Of a DNA stretch of 35,338 bases, positions 1 to 7,727 are shown piece by piece. This stretch comes from a virus. The notes below the pieces were generated by a model, which made no database searches, had not been told where the DNA came from, and worked only from the letters and a program-made list of their open reading frames with translations. The stretch is taken from positions 1 through 35,338 of IMG/VR virus record IMGVR_UViG_3300032093_000432; one strand, written 5' to 3'. The stretch's first letter is position 1, and each line of letters starts with the position of its first letter. A program made the position numbers and the translations under genes.

Positions 1-84
1 CATTTTGTCACGCAACTCTGAGAGAGTGCGCTCTTGGGCCCAATCTTTACTGATCTGCTTTAGTTCGCTAGCTGTAAAACTCAT
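1..84 (-). CDS. Hypothetical protein, N-terminal part only
   Basis: A minus-strand reading frame starts with ATG at 84 and runs off the left edge of the window, giving 28 codons beginning MSFTASELKQISKDWAQERT. The segment is polar and probably helical; no family can be recognised from it. It is divergent from the gp26-like gene, and the two share a palindromic intergenic region that carries a late-promoter-like octamer facing each way. That suggests it is a late, possibly structural gene. The ribosome site is weak (GAGA about 10 nt upstream). Confidence 0.6.
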   Translation of the reverse strand, partial: MSFTASELKQISKDWAQERTLSELRDKM

Positions 85-110
85 ACAAAATTTCTCGCAA
101 CAGGAGATTA

Positions 111-137
111 CCAGTATTTAAGCCCCTTAAATACTGG
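111..137. promoter_or_regulatory. Perfect palindrome carrying two opposed late-promoter-like octamers
   Basis: Positions 111-122 and 126-137 form a perfect 12-bp inverted repeat around a 3-nt centre (CCC). Each arm contains CTTAAATA: on the plus strand at 126-133, 36 nt before the ATG at 170, and on the minus strand at 122-115, 30 nt before the ATG at 84. The octamer resembles the T4 late consensus TATAAATA, with a T replacing the first A. Its position suits transcription in both directions. As RNA it would also fold into a 12-bp hairpin. Promoter activity is inferred from sequence only. Confidence 0.5.
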
Positions 138-169
138 TGAATAACATACTATGATAATAGGGCACACAA

Positions 170-1003
170 ATGAGTAATCCGTTAAGTCAATACTTTCACA
201 CTCCCAAAGCTTATGTACAATTGCCAACACAAGGAAGATTTTACCCTCCTGACTTTGTTGAAACATCCGCCAATGGTGAAGTGGCTGTGTATCCATTGAC
301 AGCAATTGACCAAATAATGCTGAAAACTCCAGATGCTTTGCTGAACGGTGATGCTTTGTTGAGCGTGTTCAAAAATTGTGTTCCAGGGGTGAAAGATCCC
401 AAGCAGCTGGTGGAACCTGACATCAACACATTGTTGGTAGCCATAAGGATAGCCAGTGCTGGTTCCACAATGGAAGTGGAAACCACATGCCCCAATTGTG
501 GAAAAGAGCACAATTTTGGAATTGATCTCAGTGGATTTATTGAAACCCAAAGCACTGTGGAAGGTCCCACGTATGTGGAAATTGACGGCGCACTGCAAGT
601 TTTCCTACGCCCTTATAATTTTCAACAGAGAAACCTGCAACTATTGAATGAAGTTGAACAAGCCAGATCCATAAAAGTGTTGGAAGAAACAGAAACCACT
701 GATGCTGAAAAAATCAGCAGTGTAACCAAGCAAATCAATCAAATGGCTCAGCGAACTCTAGACATCATGAGCATGAGCATTACTGCAATCAAAATAATCA
801 GCACCGGTGAAACAGTAACAAACCCGGGATACATTCAAGAGTTTGTGAAAGGTATTCCCACAACCAGTGCCAATGCCATTATCGACAAACTCAAAGAGTT
901 GAATTCCATTGGTGTTGATACAGAAACCAGTTTTCAATGCGACGCTTGCAGCCACTCTTGGAGTCAAAGAATCGACTTCGATCCCACAAGTTTTTTCGAA
1001 TAA
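170..1003 (+). CDS. 26: T4 gp26-like baseplate hub / tail assembly chaperone protein
   Basis: This 277-residue protein resembles the T4 gp26 family of baseplate hub assembly proteins. It has two CxxC pairs, CPNC near residues 107-110 and CDAC near 259-262, which could form a zinc ribbon, with an acidic, mostly helical middle. It is longer than T4 gp26 (about 208 residues). The ATG at 170 is preceded by a weak AGGG. The last codons lie on a T TTT TTC slippery heptamer at 991-997, followed by a strong stem-loop, and the -1 frame is open to 1239. The short protein and a longer fusion are therefore both expected, as for tail assembly chaperones of other phages. The gp26 assignment is by motif and T4-type context. 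Confidence 0.7.
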   Translation: MSNPLSQYFHTPKAYVQLPTQGRFYPPDFVETSANGEVAVYPLTAIDQIMLKTPDALLNGDALLSVFKNCVPGVKDPKQLVEPDINTLLVAIRIASAGSTMEVETTCPNCGKEHNFGIDLSGFIETQSTVEGPTYVEIDGALQVFLRPYNFQQRNLQLLNEVEQARSIKVLEETETTDAEKISSVTKQINQMAQRTLDIMSMSITAIKIISTGETVTNPGYIQEFVKGIPTTSANAIIDKLKELNSIGVDTETSFQCDACSHSWSQRIDFDPTSFFE

Positions 1004-1051
1004 AGCTTCTCAGAGGTGATCCCCAGGAGATCACCAAAACACTGAGAAGCT
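991..1051 (+). promoter_or_regulatory. Candidate programmed -1 ribosomal frameshift signal
   Basis: The heptamer TTTTTTC (991-997) sits exactly in the zero frame as T TTT TTC, a canonical -1 slippery site. A 6-nt spacer follows (998-1003, containing the zero-frame stop). Then comes a nested hairpin: a 10-bp outer stem pairs 1004-1013 with 1042-1051, and a 7-bp inner stem pairs 1015-1021 with 1029-1035 around a 7-nt loop. Slippery site, spacer and structure match the layout of known bacterial and phage frameshift sites. The -1 frame stays open for 80 codons. Confidence 0.8.
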
Positions 1052-1239
1052 GTGAAAAAGAAGTGGAAATGATTGAAAGCGATATTGCAAACCTAGTGTA
1101 TTACATGAACGGTGGTTTGACCTACAGTGAAGCTTGGCATCTTTCGACAACACAGATGCAAGCCTTGTCTGGAACTATTTCAAAACACTATGAAATGCAA
1201 GCAGAAGCCTATCGTAGAGCACAAACCAAGAAGGTATAA
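997..1239 (+). CDS. -1 frame extension of the gp26-like gene (gp51-like second part)
   Basis: After a -1 shift at 991-997 the frame reads 80 further codons to the TAA at 1237-1239, giving a fusion of about 356 residues. The extension is helical and charged, with the segment ANLVYYMNGGLTYSEAWHL that recalls the second part of phage tail chaperones. T4 encodes gp51, another hub assembly factor, and this piece may be its counterpart, but that is uncertain. An independent start is possible at the ATG at 1069, preceded by GAAAAAGAAGTGG, which would give a 56-residue protein. The part upstream of 1069 is open and encodes charged residues, which suits the fusion model. Confidence 0.65.
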   Translation, partial: RIKLLRGDPQEITKTLRSCEKEVEMIESDIANLVYYMNGGLTYSEAWHLSTTQMQALSGTISKHYEMQAEAYRRAQTKKV

Positions 1240-1661
1240 TTGAATATTTGATACTTGGGTATTTCGTTAGGGAGGAAGTCACACTTCTCCCCACCGGGAG
1301 GAGAAGTTTGAAAAAGGCTTTCGTATAGGGCTTCGGCCTGCCTGTCTCGTCTTGGGATTGTATCCAGCTGGCGGAGAACCTATTTCCAGCATTCCTGACT
1401 CTCTTCTCGGACTTATGCTCATGGAGCTGCCTTCTCGGTTATGTGCTCATCACACACGCAGGGAACCCAGTCAGACAGGCTGTTGACTGAACCCCTTCCA
1501 GCTTCACGGGACAGTGAGAGGCTGGATCCTTTTTGTTCACTTTCGTGGCGAGGGCATAGAACAGTAAACCCTCATGCGTAATTTTCCCCTGCCTTCGCGC
1601 CTGGTAGATACGGATGGACACTACACCATCATACTAAGCCACTATTTTGAAAAACCGTATA
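1240..1661. ncRNA. 422-nt gene-free region with dense inverted repeats; candidate structured RNA
   Basis: No convincing gene lies between the two convergent genes here; the 60-codon minus ORF has no ribosome site or recognisable protein character. Base composition is more GC-rich than the neighbours. On the plus strand several helices can be drawn: 1283-1290 with 1300-1307; a cUUCGg tetraloop hairpin at 1328-1339; 1468-1473 with 1484-1489; 1498-1507 with 1514-1525; and 1547-1556 with 1590-1601. In addition GCCTGTC at 1340-1346 complements the loop GACAGGC at 1474-1480, a possible pseudoknot. Near-repeats starting CTTCTCGG occur near 1403 and 1432. It does not match tmRNA, RNase P or intron signatures I know. 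Strand is uncertain; the UUCG loop favours plus. Confidence 0.45.
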
Positions 1662-2471
1662 TTATGCGTAGTTGCTGATTCTAAAATTGCCTGGTGTACG
1701 TGCTGTGCTGTCTAGGTATTTCAAAAGATAATTGTTGTTTGTGTTCTTGAAATCAATTACCCAAGGAGTGTTGTATTCAACATACCGACCACTCTCTTGC
1801 TTGATAATTGCTGTTGTCCATCTATTGTATTCGTTGAGATTGAATTGAGGAATAATTATGGGTTTTGTGGTTAACGGGGTCCAAATTTCTGTGTGTTCTT
1901 CAGTATTGTTGTATTTGTATTTGATTTCATTACGAGGTATTTGTGCATGACGCTTGTTACTGAACTCCAGTTCGCTCAAACTGCTGGGTGGAGTCTTGTA
2001 TGCGACTTCAATTATATCACTTGTTTGTGGATGAGCCAAAATGTCTGCTTGTTCTTTGTAAAAATCAATCACTGCCCTAGCCATTTGTTTCTTGGCTTCT
2101 GGAATCATGATCCAGCGATTGGCACCAGCTGATTCAAACATCATGATTTGAGCTTCACTCAAAACAGTTTTGTTCGTGAGACGGTCAAACACAACATGAA
2201 AATAACTCTTCAATGAGTCTGGCCATTCAGCTGGCTTTTTCACAAGGTCACGAATGTTGAGATTGTGTTTGGCTAGTTCACAAAAGAGTGAGGCTTGTTC
2301 ATTGGAAATATTGAGGATGCTTTGAGGAAAAGCTCTTACTCGGCTACCAAACGCTCCAACCAGTGTATTGTAAAATCCCAGTTCTTGACGGAAAAAGCTG
2401 TTCAAGCGATTTTGATCAATGGGATCAACTACAATAAAAATGCTGCGTTGTTGTGGCTTATTGTATTTCAT
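1662..2471 (-). CDS. Hypothetical protein (269 aa)
   Basis: I do not recognise this protein. The start is placed at the ATG at 2471, which has AAAAGAG about 9 nt upstream; an in-frame ATG at 2516 has no ribosome site. The product begins MKYNKPQQRSIFIVV and looks globular and soluble. It has a mixed alpha/beta first half and a polar C-terminal half rich in N, Y and T (tracts such as TNNNYLLKY). No signal peptide or membrane segment is seen. It is divergent from the Hjc-like nuclease gene and faces the structured non-coding region at its 3' end. Confidence 0.75.
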   Translation of the reverse strand: MKYNKPQQRSIFIVVDPIDQNRLNSFFRQELGFYNTLVGAFGSRVRAFPQSILNISNEQASLFCELAKHNLNIRDLVKKPAEWPDSLKSYFHVVFDRLTNKTVLSEAQIMMFESAGANRWIMIPEAKKQMARAVIDFYKEQADILAHPQTSDIIEVAYKTPPSSLSELEFSNKRHAQIPRNEIKYKYNNTEEHTEIWTPLTTKPIIIPQFNLNEYNRWTTAIIKQESGRYVEYNTPWVIDFKNTNNNYLLKYLDSTARTPGNFRISNYA

Positions 2472-2497
2472 TCTCAATACTCTTTTGTTGATTTGAT

Positions 2498-2505
2498 TAT
2501 AAGTA
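2498..2505 (+). promoter_or_regulatory. Possible late promoter
   Basis: TATAAGTA differs by one base from the T4 late consensus TATAAATA. It lies 60 nt before the start of the Hjc-like nuclease gene at 2566. Confidence 0.3.
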
Positions 2506-2565
2506 GTGAGAATCATAAAATCAAAAGGTTACAGAACTTTTTCTGGACAACAAGGAACAGAATAT

Positions 2566-3081
2566 ATGGCAGCGTCAAAAGGCAAAGCAAAAGGCAACGC
2601 AGGTGAGCTGCGTATCGCTAAATTTCTTACGGACCTCTATGAGGCTAAATTTATTCGTGTGCCCAATAGTGGTGCATTTATTGGGGGAGCTAACACAAAA
2701 AGAAAAGAAACCATGGATGCTACCCAAATCAGCTATTTCAAAAGCGATCTTATTCCACCCTCACATATGAAAAAACTGGTGATTGAAAGTAAATTTTATC
2801 AAGACTTTCCTTGGCACAAGCTTATGTGCAAGGGCGATGTCAAGCAGTTGGACAGTTGGATTGAACAAACATTGGATGTGTGTGATCCCGAGGACTTGTG
2901 GTTTGTAGTAATCAGAATCAACCACAAAGGCAGTTACGCTTGTTTTGACCAAAAACATTTGCCTGTCTTTGTTGTGGAAAATCATGTTCGTTACAAAACA
3001 TTTGTGTTAACTGAGTTTGAGCCATTTTTTGAACAAAACAAGCTGAAGATTCAAGAACTGTGCTATACAGCAGGAGTGTAG
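2566..3081 (+). CDS. Hjc/RecU-like PD-(D/E)XK nuclease, probable Holliday junction resolvase
   Basis: This 171-residue protein has a PD-(D/E)XK nuclease pattern in the order seen in archaeal Hjc-type resolvases: E14 in GELRIAKFL, S35 in VPNSGAF, D61 in KSDLIPP and E74-x-K76 in IESKFY. Start at ATG 2566 is chosen because AAGGAA (2552-2557) lies 8 nt upstream; the longer frame from 2506 has no such site. It converges on gp46, overlapping its 3' end by 19 nt. With gp46/gp47 alongside, a role in processing recombination or packaging junctions is likely, filling the place of T4 endonuclease VII (gp49). Family assignment is by motif; substrate is inferred. Confidence 0.65.
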   Translation: MAASKGKAKGNAGELRIAKFLTDLYEAKFIRVPNSGAFIGGANTKRKETMDATQISYFKSDLIPPSHMKKLVIESKFYQDFPWHKLMCKGDVKQLDSWIEQTLDVCDPEDLWFVVIRINHKGSYACFDQKHLPVFVVENHVRYKTFVLTEFEPFFEQNKLKIQELCYTAGV

Positions 3082-4850
3082 TCCCATTCAAATCTGGAAA
3101 AATTGTCTTCCTTGATAACCGACAGCACTTGAGAACACCTGCTCTGCAACTCTTCTCGATGTGAGATCAGCAAAATATTTTTGTTACGATCTCTACTCAT
3201 GGCTTTCAAAGTTTCCAAAGACCTTTCCAAGCCTGTGCTGTCCAAGCCCACATCAAGAATTTCATCCACTGCCATGAAGTTGATGCTGGTGTTCATGTGC
3301 TCAAAAATGTCACGGAACGCCCAGCTCAACGCCAAACATACTCGAGTTCGCTCTCCTCTACTCAAGCTGTCAAAGTCAAAGTCCACGCCCAGATGCATGA
3401 TCTCCACTCCCAAATCATTGCTGAATTTCACTTGATGTGGCAGCATCAAACCAGTGAGATACTCACCCAGTCGATAGTTCAAGTAACTGAGATTTTGATC
3501 AATAATCCTTTTTCTGATAAAACTGTCTTTGTTTGTCAGCAGTTTCAAAAGAAACTCTTGATGATCCTTGAGTTGGCTTAGTTCATTTAAGGAGTCATAA
3601 GAAACTTCTTGTAGAGTGGAGTTCAAGGAACCCACTTGTGCTTGATAAGGATTGGTTTCCAGCTGGAGTTTGTCTAGTTCAGCACTTAGCAATGTGAGAC
3701 TGTTTCTGTGTTCATAGGCTTCATCAATGCTTTTGTAAAACGTGGGATTCAAGCTCACTGCACCACTCAGCTCCTGAAGCTCACTTAGTTCTTGAGTCAG
3801 CACCTGGCACTCTTGTTCCAATGTTTGGATACTTTTGTCCAGCCGGGTTATCTTGTGTTCAAGGTCATCCAGCAAACTGGTTTGTTTTTCGTCATGAATT
3901 TTTTGTCCACACATGGCGCAATTGTGTTCTTGAATTTGTGAATACTGTGTAAGCCAGCCAGTTTGTTGTGCCTTCAGCTGTGATAAATGCTGTGCTTTGG
4001 TTTGGTTTTGGCTTTGAGTGTTTTTCAATGCTGTTTGAAGCTCGCGATACACAAGATTGTCTTTGTGGGATTGAATTTCTTTTTCAACATCAAGATGGCT
4101 GAGTGCCACCAATGCATTTTCCAGTTCTTGTATTTTGTTTTGATGTTGAATGTTCCATTGAAGAGTTTTTTGATTCAAACTTTCAATAGTGCTTAAAATA
4201 CGTGCATTGCTGTTTTTCACAGTGTGGATTTTGAACTCTTCTTGCTCAATGCTTGCCTTTGTTGTTTGTATGAGCTTTTTGAGGTTTTCTGCCTTTTGAG
4301 AAAGCAATGTGATGCCCAAAAGTTCTTCAATAATTTCCCGTTGTTTACCTGCGCCCATACTCAAGAATGGTTCAGTATAGGTGTTCAATGCCACAATGTG
4401 TTTGAACATTGTGTGGCTGATGCCCAATACCTTTTCAATGTCTTTTTGAGTGTCTTTGTTCTCTCCTTGAGCCTCATCAGCACTTTTGTTTTCATTTACT
4501 GACTCATCGTTGATAATATAACGGAAAAAGCTGGGGGCACGCCCGCGTTCAATTTTGTAGCTGTTGCCGTTGGCCTCAAACTCAATGCTCACAGCCATGT
4601 TCTTTTTGTTGATGCTGTTGATGAGGTTGTTTTTCTTGATGTTGGTAAGAGCTTGGCCATACAGCCCATAACAGATGGCAGAGATCAATGTGCTTTTGCC
4701 AACACCGTTACGGTTGCCGTTTCCACCCAAGTCCAAATTTTCACCCAACACAAGTGTCAAACCAGGCTGTGTGAGATTTATGGATTGTGAGACTGCACCC
4801 ACACTCATGAAGTTTTTGATTGTTACGTTTTTGAGTGTAATCAAGGTCAA
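3063..4850 (-). CDS. 46: Recombination endonuclease subunit gp46 (Rad50/SbcC-like ATPase)
   Basis: The 595-residue product has all hallmarks of a Rad50/SbcC ATPase: a Walker A (GVGKST, residues 49-54) after a glycine-rich lead, long coiled coils, a zinc-hook CAMC near residue 310, an ABC signature LSRGERTR near 497 and a Walker B with FMAVDEILD near 525. T4 gp46 is about 560 residues. With gp47 it resects DNA ends in recombination-dependent replication and host DNA breakdown. Its ATG overlaps the gp47 stop (ATGA at 4847-4850), so the two are translationally coupled. The 3' end overlaps the convergent nuclease gene. Confidence 0.95.
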   Translation of the reverse strand: MTLITLKNVTIKNFMSVGAVSQSINLTQPGLTLVLGENLDLGGNGNRNGVGKSTLISAICYGLYGQALTNIKKNNLINSINKKNMAVSIEFEANGNSYKIERGRAPSFFRYIINDESVNENKSADEAQGENKDTQKDIEKVLGISHTMFKHIVALNTYTEPFLSMGAGKQREIIEELLGITLLSQKAENLKKLIQTTKASIEQEEFKIHTVKNSNARILSTIESLNQKTLQWNIQHQNKIQELENALVALSHLDVEKEIQSHKDNLVYRELQTALKNTQSQNQTKAQHLSQLKAQQTGWLTQYSQIQEHNCAMCGQKIHDEKQTSLLDDLEHKITRLDKSIQTLEQECQVLTQELSELQELSGAVSLNPTFYKSIDEAYEHRNSLTLLSAELDKLQLETNPYQAQVGSLNSTLQEVSYDSLNELSQLKDHQEFLLKLLTNKDSFIRKRIIDQNLSYLNYRLGEYLTGLMLPHQVKFSNDLGVEIMHLGVDFDFDSLSRGERTRVCLALSWAFRDIFEHMNTSINFMAVDEILDVGLDSTGLERSLETLKAMSRDRNKNILLISHREELQSRCSQVLSVIKEDNFSRFEWDYTPAV

Positions 4851-5878
4851 ATACTCTGATAAATTTCAATCAAGCGTTGGTTGTTCATTGTTGTGCTTTC
4901 AATACTATTCAAGTGTGAAATCACAATTGAGTCAACGCTTTCAAAGTTGATCTCACTGTCATCAAGAACAGTGTCGTCTCCGTCACTTCTGCCATGGATG
5001 AAACTCACATCCAACGCATTGAGTTGTGTTTCAAACAGTTCTCTGATAAATGCACTGTCTTCATAGGTTAAATCACAATCCACTGTGATGCGAACAAACG
5101 TTTTGTTATCAATCAAAGAGGTGGGATCTTGAAGAGCCTCAGTAAGGTTATAGACCCTATACTTGGGCGCCCCAGGCCATTTTTCAAAAATGGGTTCCTC
5201 TCCTGGACTCCAAATCATCAACCCTCGATCATCATCAAAAACATCAGCATAATTGTGTGGAAAGGCGTTTCCAATATAACAAATGTTGCCTTTGCGTTGC
5301 CTTTTGTGAAAGTGACCACTGAATACCAGTTTTTGATGCTGAAAGTGCTCAGCATTCAAACCACCATGATCAGGCATTTCCACATGAGCATTCATGCGGA
5401 ACTTAGCAATTTCAGCATGACAAAACAAATAAGGCTGTTTGATGGTTTGAATTTTTTTGTAGTCGTCACCAACCAACCAAGGAACAAAACAAAAGTCTTT
5501 TACAGTGGTAATTTTGTCAATGAGATGAATATTGGGAAAGTCTTGTGCATAAGGAATACTATGCAGTTCCAGCGTGTCACGAAAATAGAGATCATGATTT
5601 CCCAATAGCATAATCACATTATCAAAACTGTTGTTGAGCAGCTTCATTCCATTGTGACTATAGTTGAGAGTGCTGATGTTCACATTGTTTCTGTTGTGAC
5701 TCCAGTCACCCAAAAACAAAAGTGTTCGGATATTCAACTCTTTTGCTCTAGCCACCACAAACTCCAAAAACTCAGTGCACCAAGTGTTGTGCTGTTTGGA
5801 GTTGTTGCGCATGCCATAATGCAAATCTGTGATGACAATTGTTTTGGAAAAATCAACAGTGTCTAAATTGATAGTCAT
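4847..5878 (-). CDS. 47: Recombination endonuclease subunit gp47 (Mre11/SbcD-like)
   Basis: The 343-residue product (T4 gp47 is 339) carries the metallophosphoesterase motifs of Mre11/SbcD in order: D18-x-H20 (ITDLHYG), GDWSHN near 57, GNHD near 95, CHAE near 152 and GHFH near 192. It is the nuclease partner of gp46, encoded immediately downstream with a 4-nt ATGA overlap. AAGGAG lies 12 nt before the ATG, and a good sigma-70 promoter is just upstream, suggesting early or middle expression by host RNA polymerase. Confidence 0.95.
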   Translation of the reverse strand: MTINLDTVDFSKTIVITDLHYGMRNNSKQHNTWCTEFLEFVVARAKELNIRTLLFLGDWSHNRNNVNISTLNYSHNGMKLLNNSFDNVIMLLGNHDLYFRDTLELHSIPYAQDFPNIHLIDKITTVKDFCFVPWLVGDDYKKIQTIKQPYLFCHAEIAKFRMNAHVEMPDHGGLNAEHFQHQKLVFSGHFHKRQRKGNICYIGNAFPHNYADVFDDDRGLMIWSPGEEPIFEKWPGAPKYRVYNLTEALQDPTSLIDNKTFVRITVDCDLTYEDSAFIRELFETQLNALDVSFIHGRSDGDDTVLDDSEINFESVDSIVISHLNSIESTTMNNQRLIEIYQSI

Positions 5879-5902
5879 GACTCAAAAGTCTCCTTGACCT
5901 TG

Positions 5903-5931
5903 AGTATAGCCTACAAAACTGTTTAGTTCAA
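5903..5931 (-). promoter_or_regulatory. Sigma-70 promoter for gp47-gp46
   Basis: On the minus strand the -35 TTGAAC (5931-5926) and -10 TATACT (5908-5903) are separated by 17 bp. Transcription would begin about 20 nt before the gp47 start. Confidence 0.7.
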
Positions 5932-5971
5932 CAGGTGGGCAGGACCTAGATTTGTGCTATTCATTATGATA

Positions 5972-5979
5972 TATAAATA
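5972..5979 (+). promoter_or_regulatory. T4-type late promoter (perfect consensus)
   Basis: TATAAATA, an exact match to the T4 late promoter -10, lies 26 nt upstream of the homing endonuclease start. It is in an AT-rich stretch flanked by the short inverted repeats CTATT (5957-5961) and AATAG (5986-5990). Confidence 0.75.
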
Positions 5980-6005
5980 ATATGCAATAGGGTTGGAGAA
6001 AAATT

Positions 6006-7727
6006 GTGATTTTGGCAGAATTGAAAGAACGTTGGTTGAACAAGGAGATTACACCTAATAGGTTGACAAAGTTGTTGCCTATACACAAAGAAGAGCTAGA
6101 CAAATTATTTCCTTATGAAGGTCCAATTGCAGCTAAATTTTATGCATACGTTCATAACGGTAATGCAGAAAACAGTTGGTGTGAACAGAGTGGTAAGTTC
6201 AGGACATTCAATAATATGGTTCGAGGGTTCAGAAAATTCTGTGGTAATCAATCTCAATGCTCCTGTAATCGTGAATATCAGGAAAGCGTTCGACACAGCC
6301 GCACTAGAGATGAAATAAATCATATTCACGAAAAACGTAAAAATACCAACCTTCAAAAGTATGGTTTTGAGTATGCAAGTCAACATGACAAGGTCAAAGC
6401 CAAAGCTGAGACCACATGTTTTGAAAAGTATGGTGCAAAAGCTCCAACCTTAAATCCTGTTGTTTTAGACAAAGCACAAAAAACGATTCAGGAAAATTGG
6501 GGAGTAAGCTTCCCTCAGCAACATCCTGATATAAGAACCAAAACTATAGAGGTGTTTCAAAACACTTATGGAACACCGGTTCCTGCTCAAAACCTGGAGG
6601 TGTTAGTTAAAACCAAAAAAACCAACCTCTCAAAATATGGTGTTGTGGCCCCGTTTTTGACAACAGAGCATAGGGAGACCAATAGGAAAACTTTTCGGCA
6701 AAAATCTTGGGATTCCTATATTGCAAATAGGACTGATTACATTCCGTTATTCACTCAAAAAGAATTTTTGGACTCACATCGTTATTCTGAACATTTGTTT
6801 GTTTGCCAAAAATGCCATAACCAATTCAGTGTTGCCTTGAAAAGAGAATCTGATTTGCGTTGTTTTGATTGTTATCCAAGAAAAGAAAGTTGGGGAGAAA
6901 CAAAGATCAAACAATGGTTGTGGGATAATAACATATCTTTTGATCAATGGAATAGGGAAGTTATCAAGCCATTGGAGATTGACTTTTATCTCCCAGATTT
7001 AAATGTGGGTATTGAGTTCAATGGCATTTTTTATCATTCAGATTGCCAAATAGGAGACAAAAAATATCATCAAAATAAATGGAAACAAGCTCTTGAAAAA
7101 GGTGTCAGGCTTGTTCAAATTTGGGAACATGAGATGGTGCAAAAACCCAATATCATATTTGATAGATTGTCACACGTAGTGGGATTGAAAAAAACAATTG
7201 TTGGTGCACGTAAATGTAACATTACAGTTGTGGATTTTGGGACAGCTAAAACATTTATTCAGAACTCACATTTGCAGGGCAACATACCAACCAAACATAT
7301 TTGGGGGTTGGAACACAACGGGTTGCTTGTTGCACTTGCTAGCTTTGTCAAAACTAGGTATAGCAAAGGGAGTGATTATGAGCTGGCCCGATATTGTATT
7401 TTGCCTGGGTATCATGTCCCAGGGGGGCTTAGCAAACTTTTGAATCATGCACATCAGGAGTTGGGATTCAAAAGCTTGGTGTCCTACAGTAACTTGAACT
7501 GGGGACTGGGAAATGGTTACGAGAAAACAGGCTTTGAGTTAAGTCATATCAGTCCACCCAATTATTGGTATTGGAAAAATATAAATGACGTTCAGAGTCG
7601 ACTTAAATTTCAAAAACACAAAATACAAGGCTTAGCTGCGGGCAATACAGAGCAGGAAATTGCCAAAAATTTGGGCTACAATCGTTTTTATGATGCAGGC
7701 AACGCAGTGTGGATCAAAAAATACTAG
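6006..7727 (+). CDS. Free-standing homing endonuclease, Hef/Vsr-like (EDxHD) type
   Basis: The 573-residue protein starts with GTG at 6006, with GGAG at 5995-5998. Residues about 105-235 contain several copies of a KYG-type repeat (NLQKYGFEYAS, CFEKYGAKAPT, NLSKYGVVAPF), like the DUF723/NUMOD modules of phage homing endonucleases. Residues about 294-350 form a Vsr-like nuclease core: WGETK, then IDFYLP, then GIEFNGIFYH. The C-terminal 190 residues resemble the tail of the Hef-like family. Such enzymes cut related genomes lacking the gene and spread by recombination. It lies between gp47 and gp55 and is convergent with gp55 (4-nt overlap). No host gene appears interrupted. Confidence 0.8.
   Translation: MILAELKERWLNKEITPNRLTKLLPIHKEELDKLFPYEGPIAAKFYAYVHNGNAENSWCEQSGKFRTFNNMVRGFRKFCGNQSQCSCNREYQESVRHSRTRDEINHIHEKRKNTNLQKYGFEYASQHDKVKAKAETTCFEKYGAKAPTLNPVVLDKAQKTIQENWGVSFPQQHPDIRTKTIEVFQNTYGTPVPAQNLEVLVKTKKTNLSKYGVVAPFLTTEHRETNRKTFRQKSWDSYIANRTDYIPLFTQKEFLDSHRYSEHLFVCQKCHNQFSVALKRESDLRCFDCYPRKESWGETKIKQWLWDNNISFDQWNREVIKPLEIDFYLPDLNVGIEFNGIFYHSDCQIGDKKYHQNKWKQALEKGVRLVQIWEHEMVQKPNIIFDRLSHVVGLKKTIVGARKCNITVVDFGTAKTFIQNSHLQGNIPTKHIWGLEHNGLLVALASFVKTRYSKGSDYELARYCILPGYHVPGGLSKLLNHAHQELGFKSLVSYSNLNWGLGNGYEKTGFELSHISPPNYWYWKNINDVQSRLKFQKHKIQGLAAGNTEQEIAKNLGYNRFYDAGNAVWIKKY

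Noticed and set aside
1261-1290. Resemblance of GGAGGAAGTC to a conserved RNase P RNA segment
   Set aside because: The other conserved RNase P blocks are absent and one base of the motif is missing.
1439-1621. 60-codon minus-strand frame in the non-coding region
   Set aside because: No ribosome site, unconvincing composition, and it overlaps strong inverted repeats.
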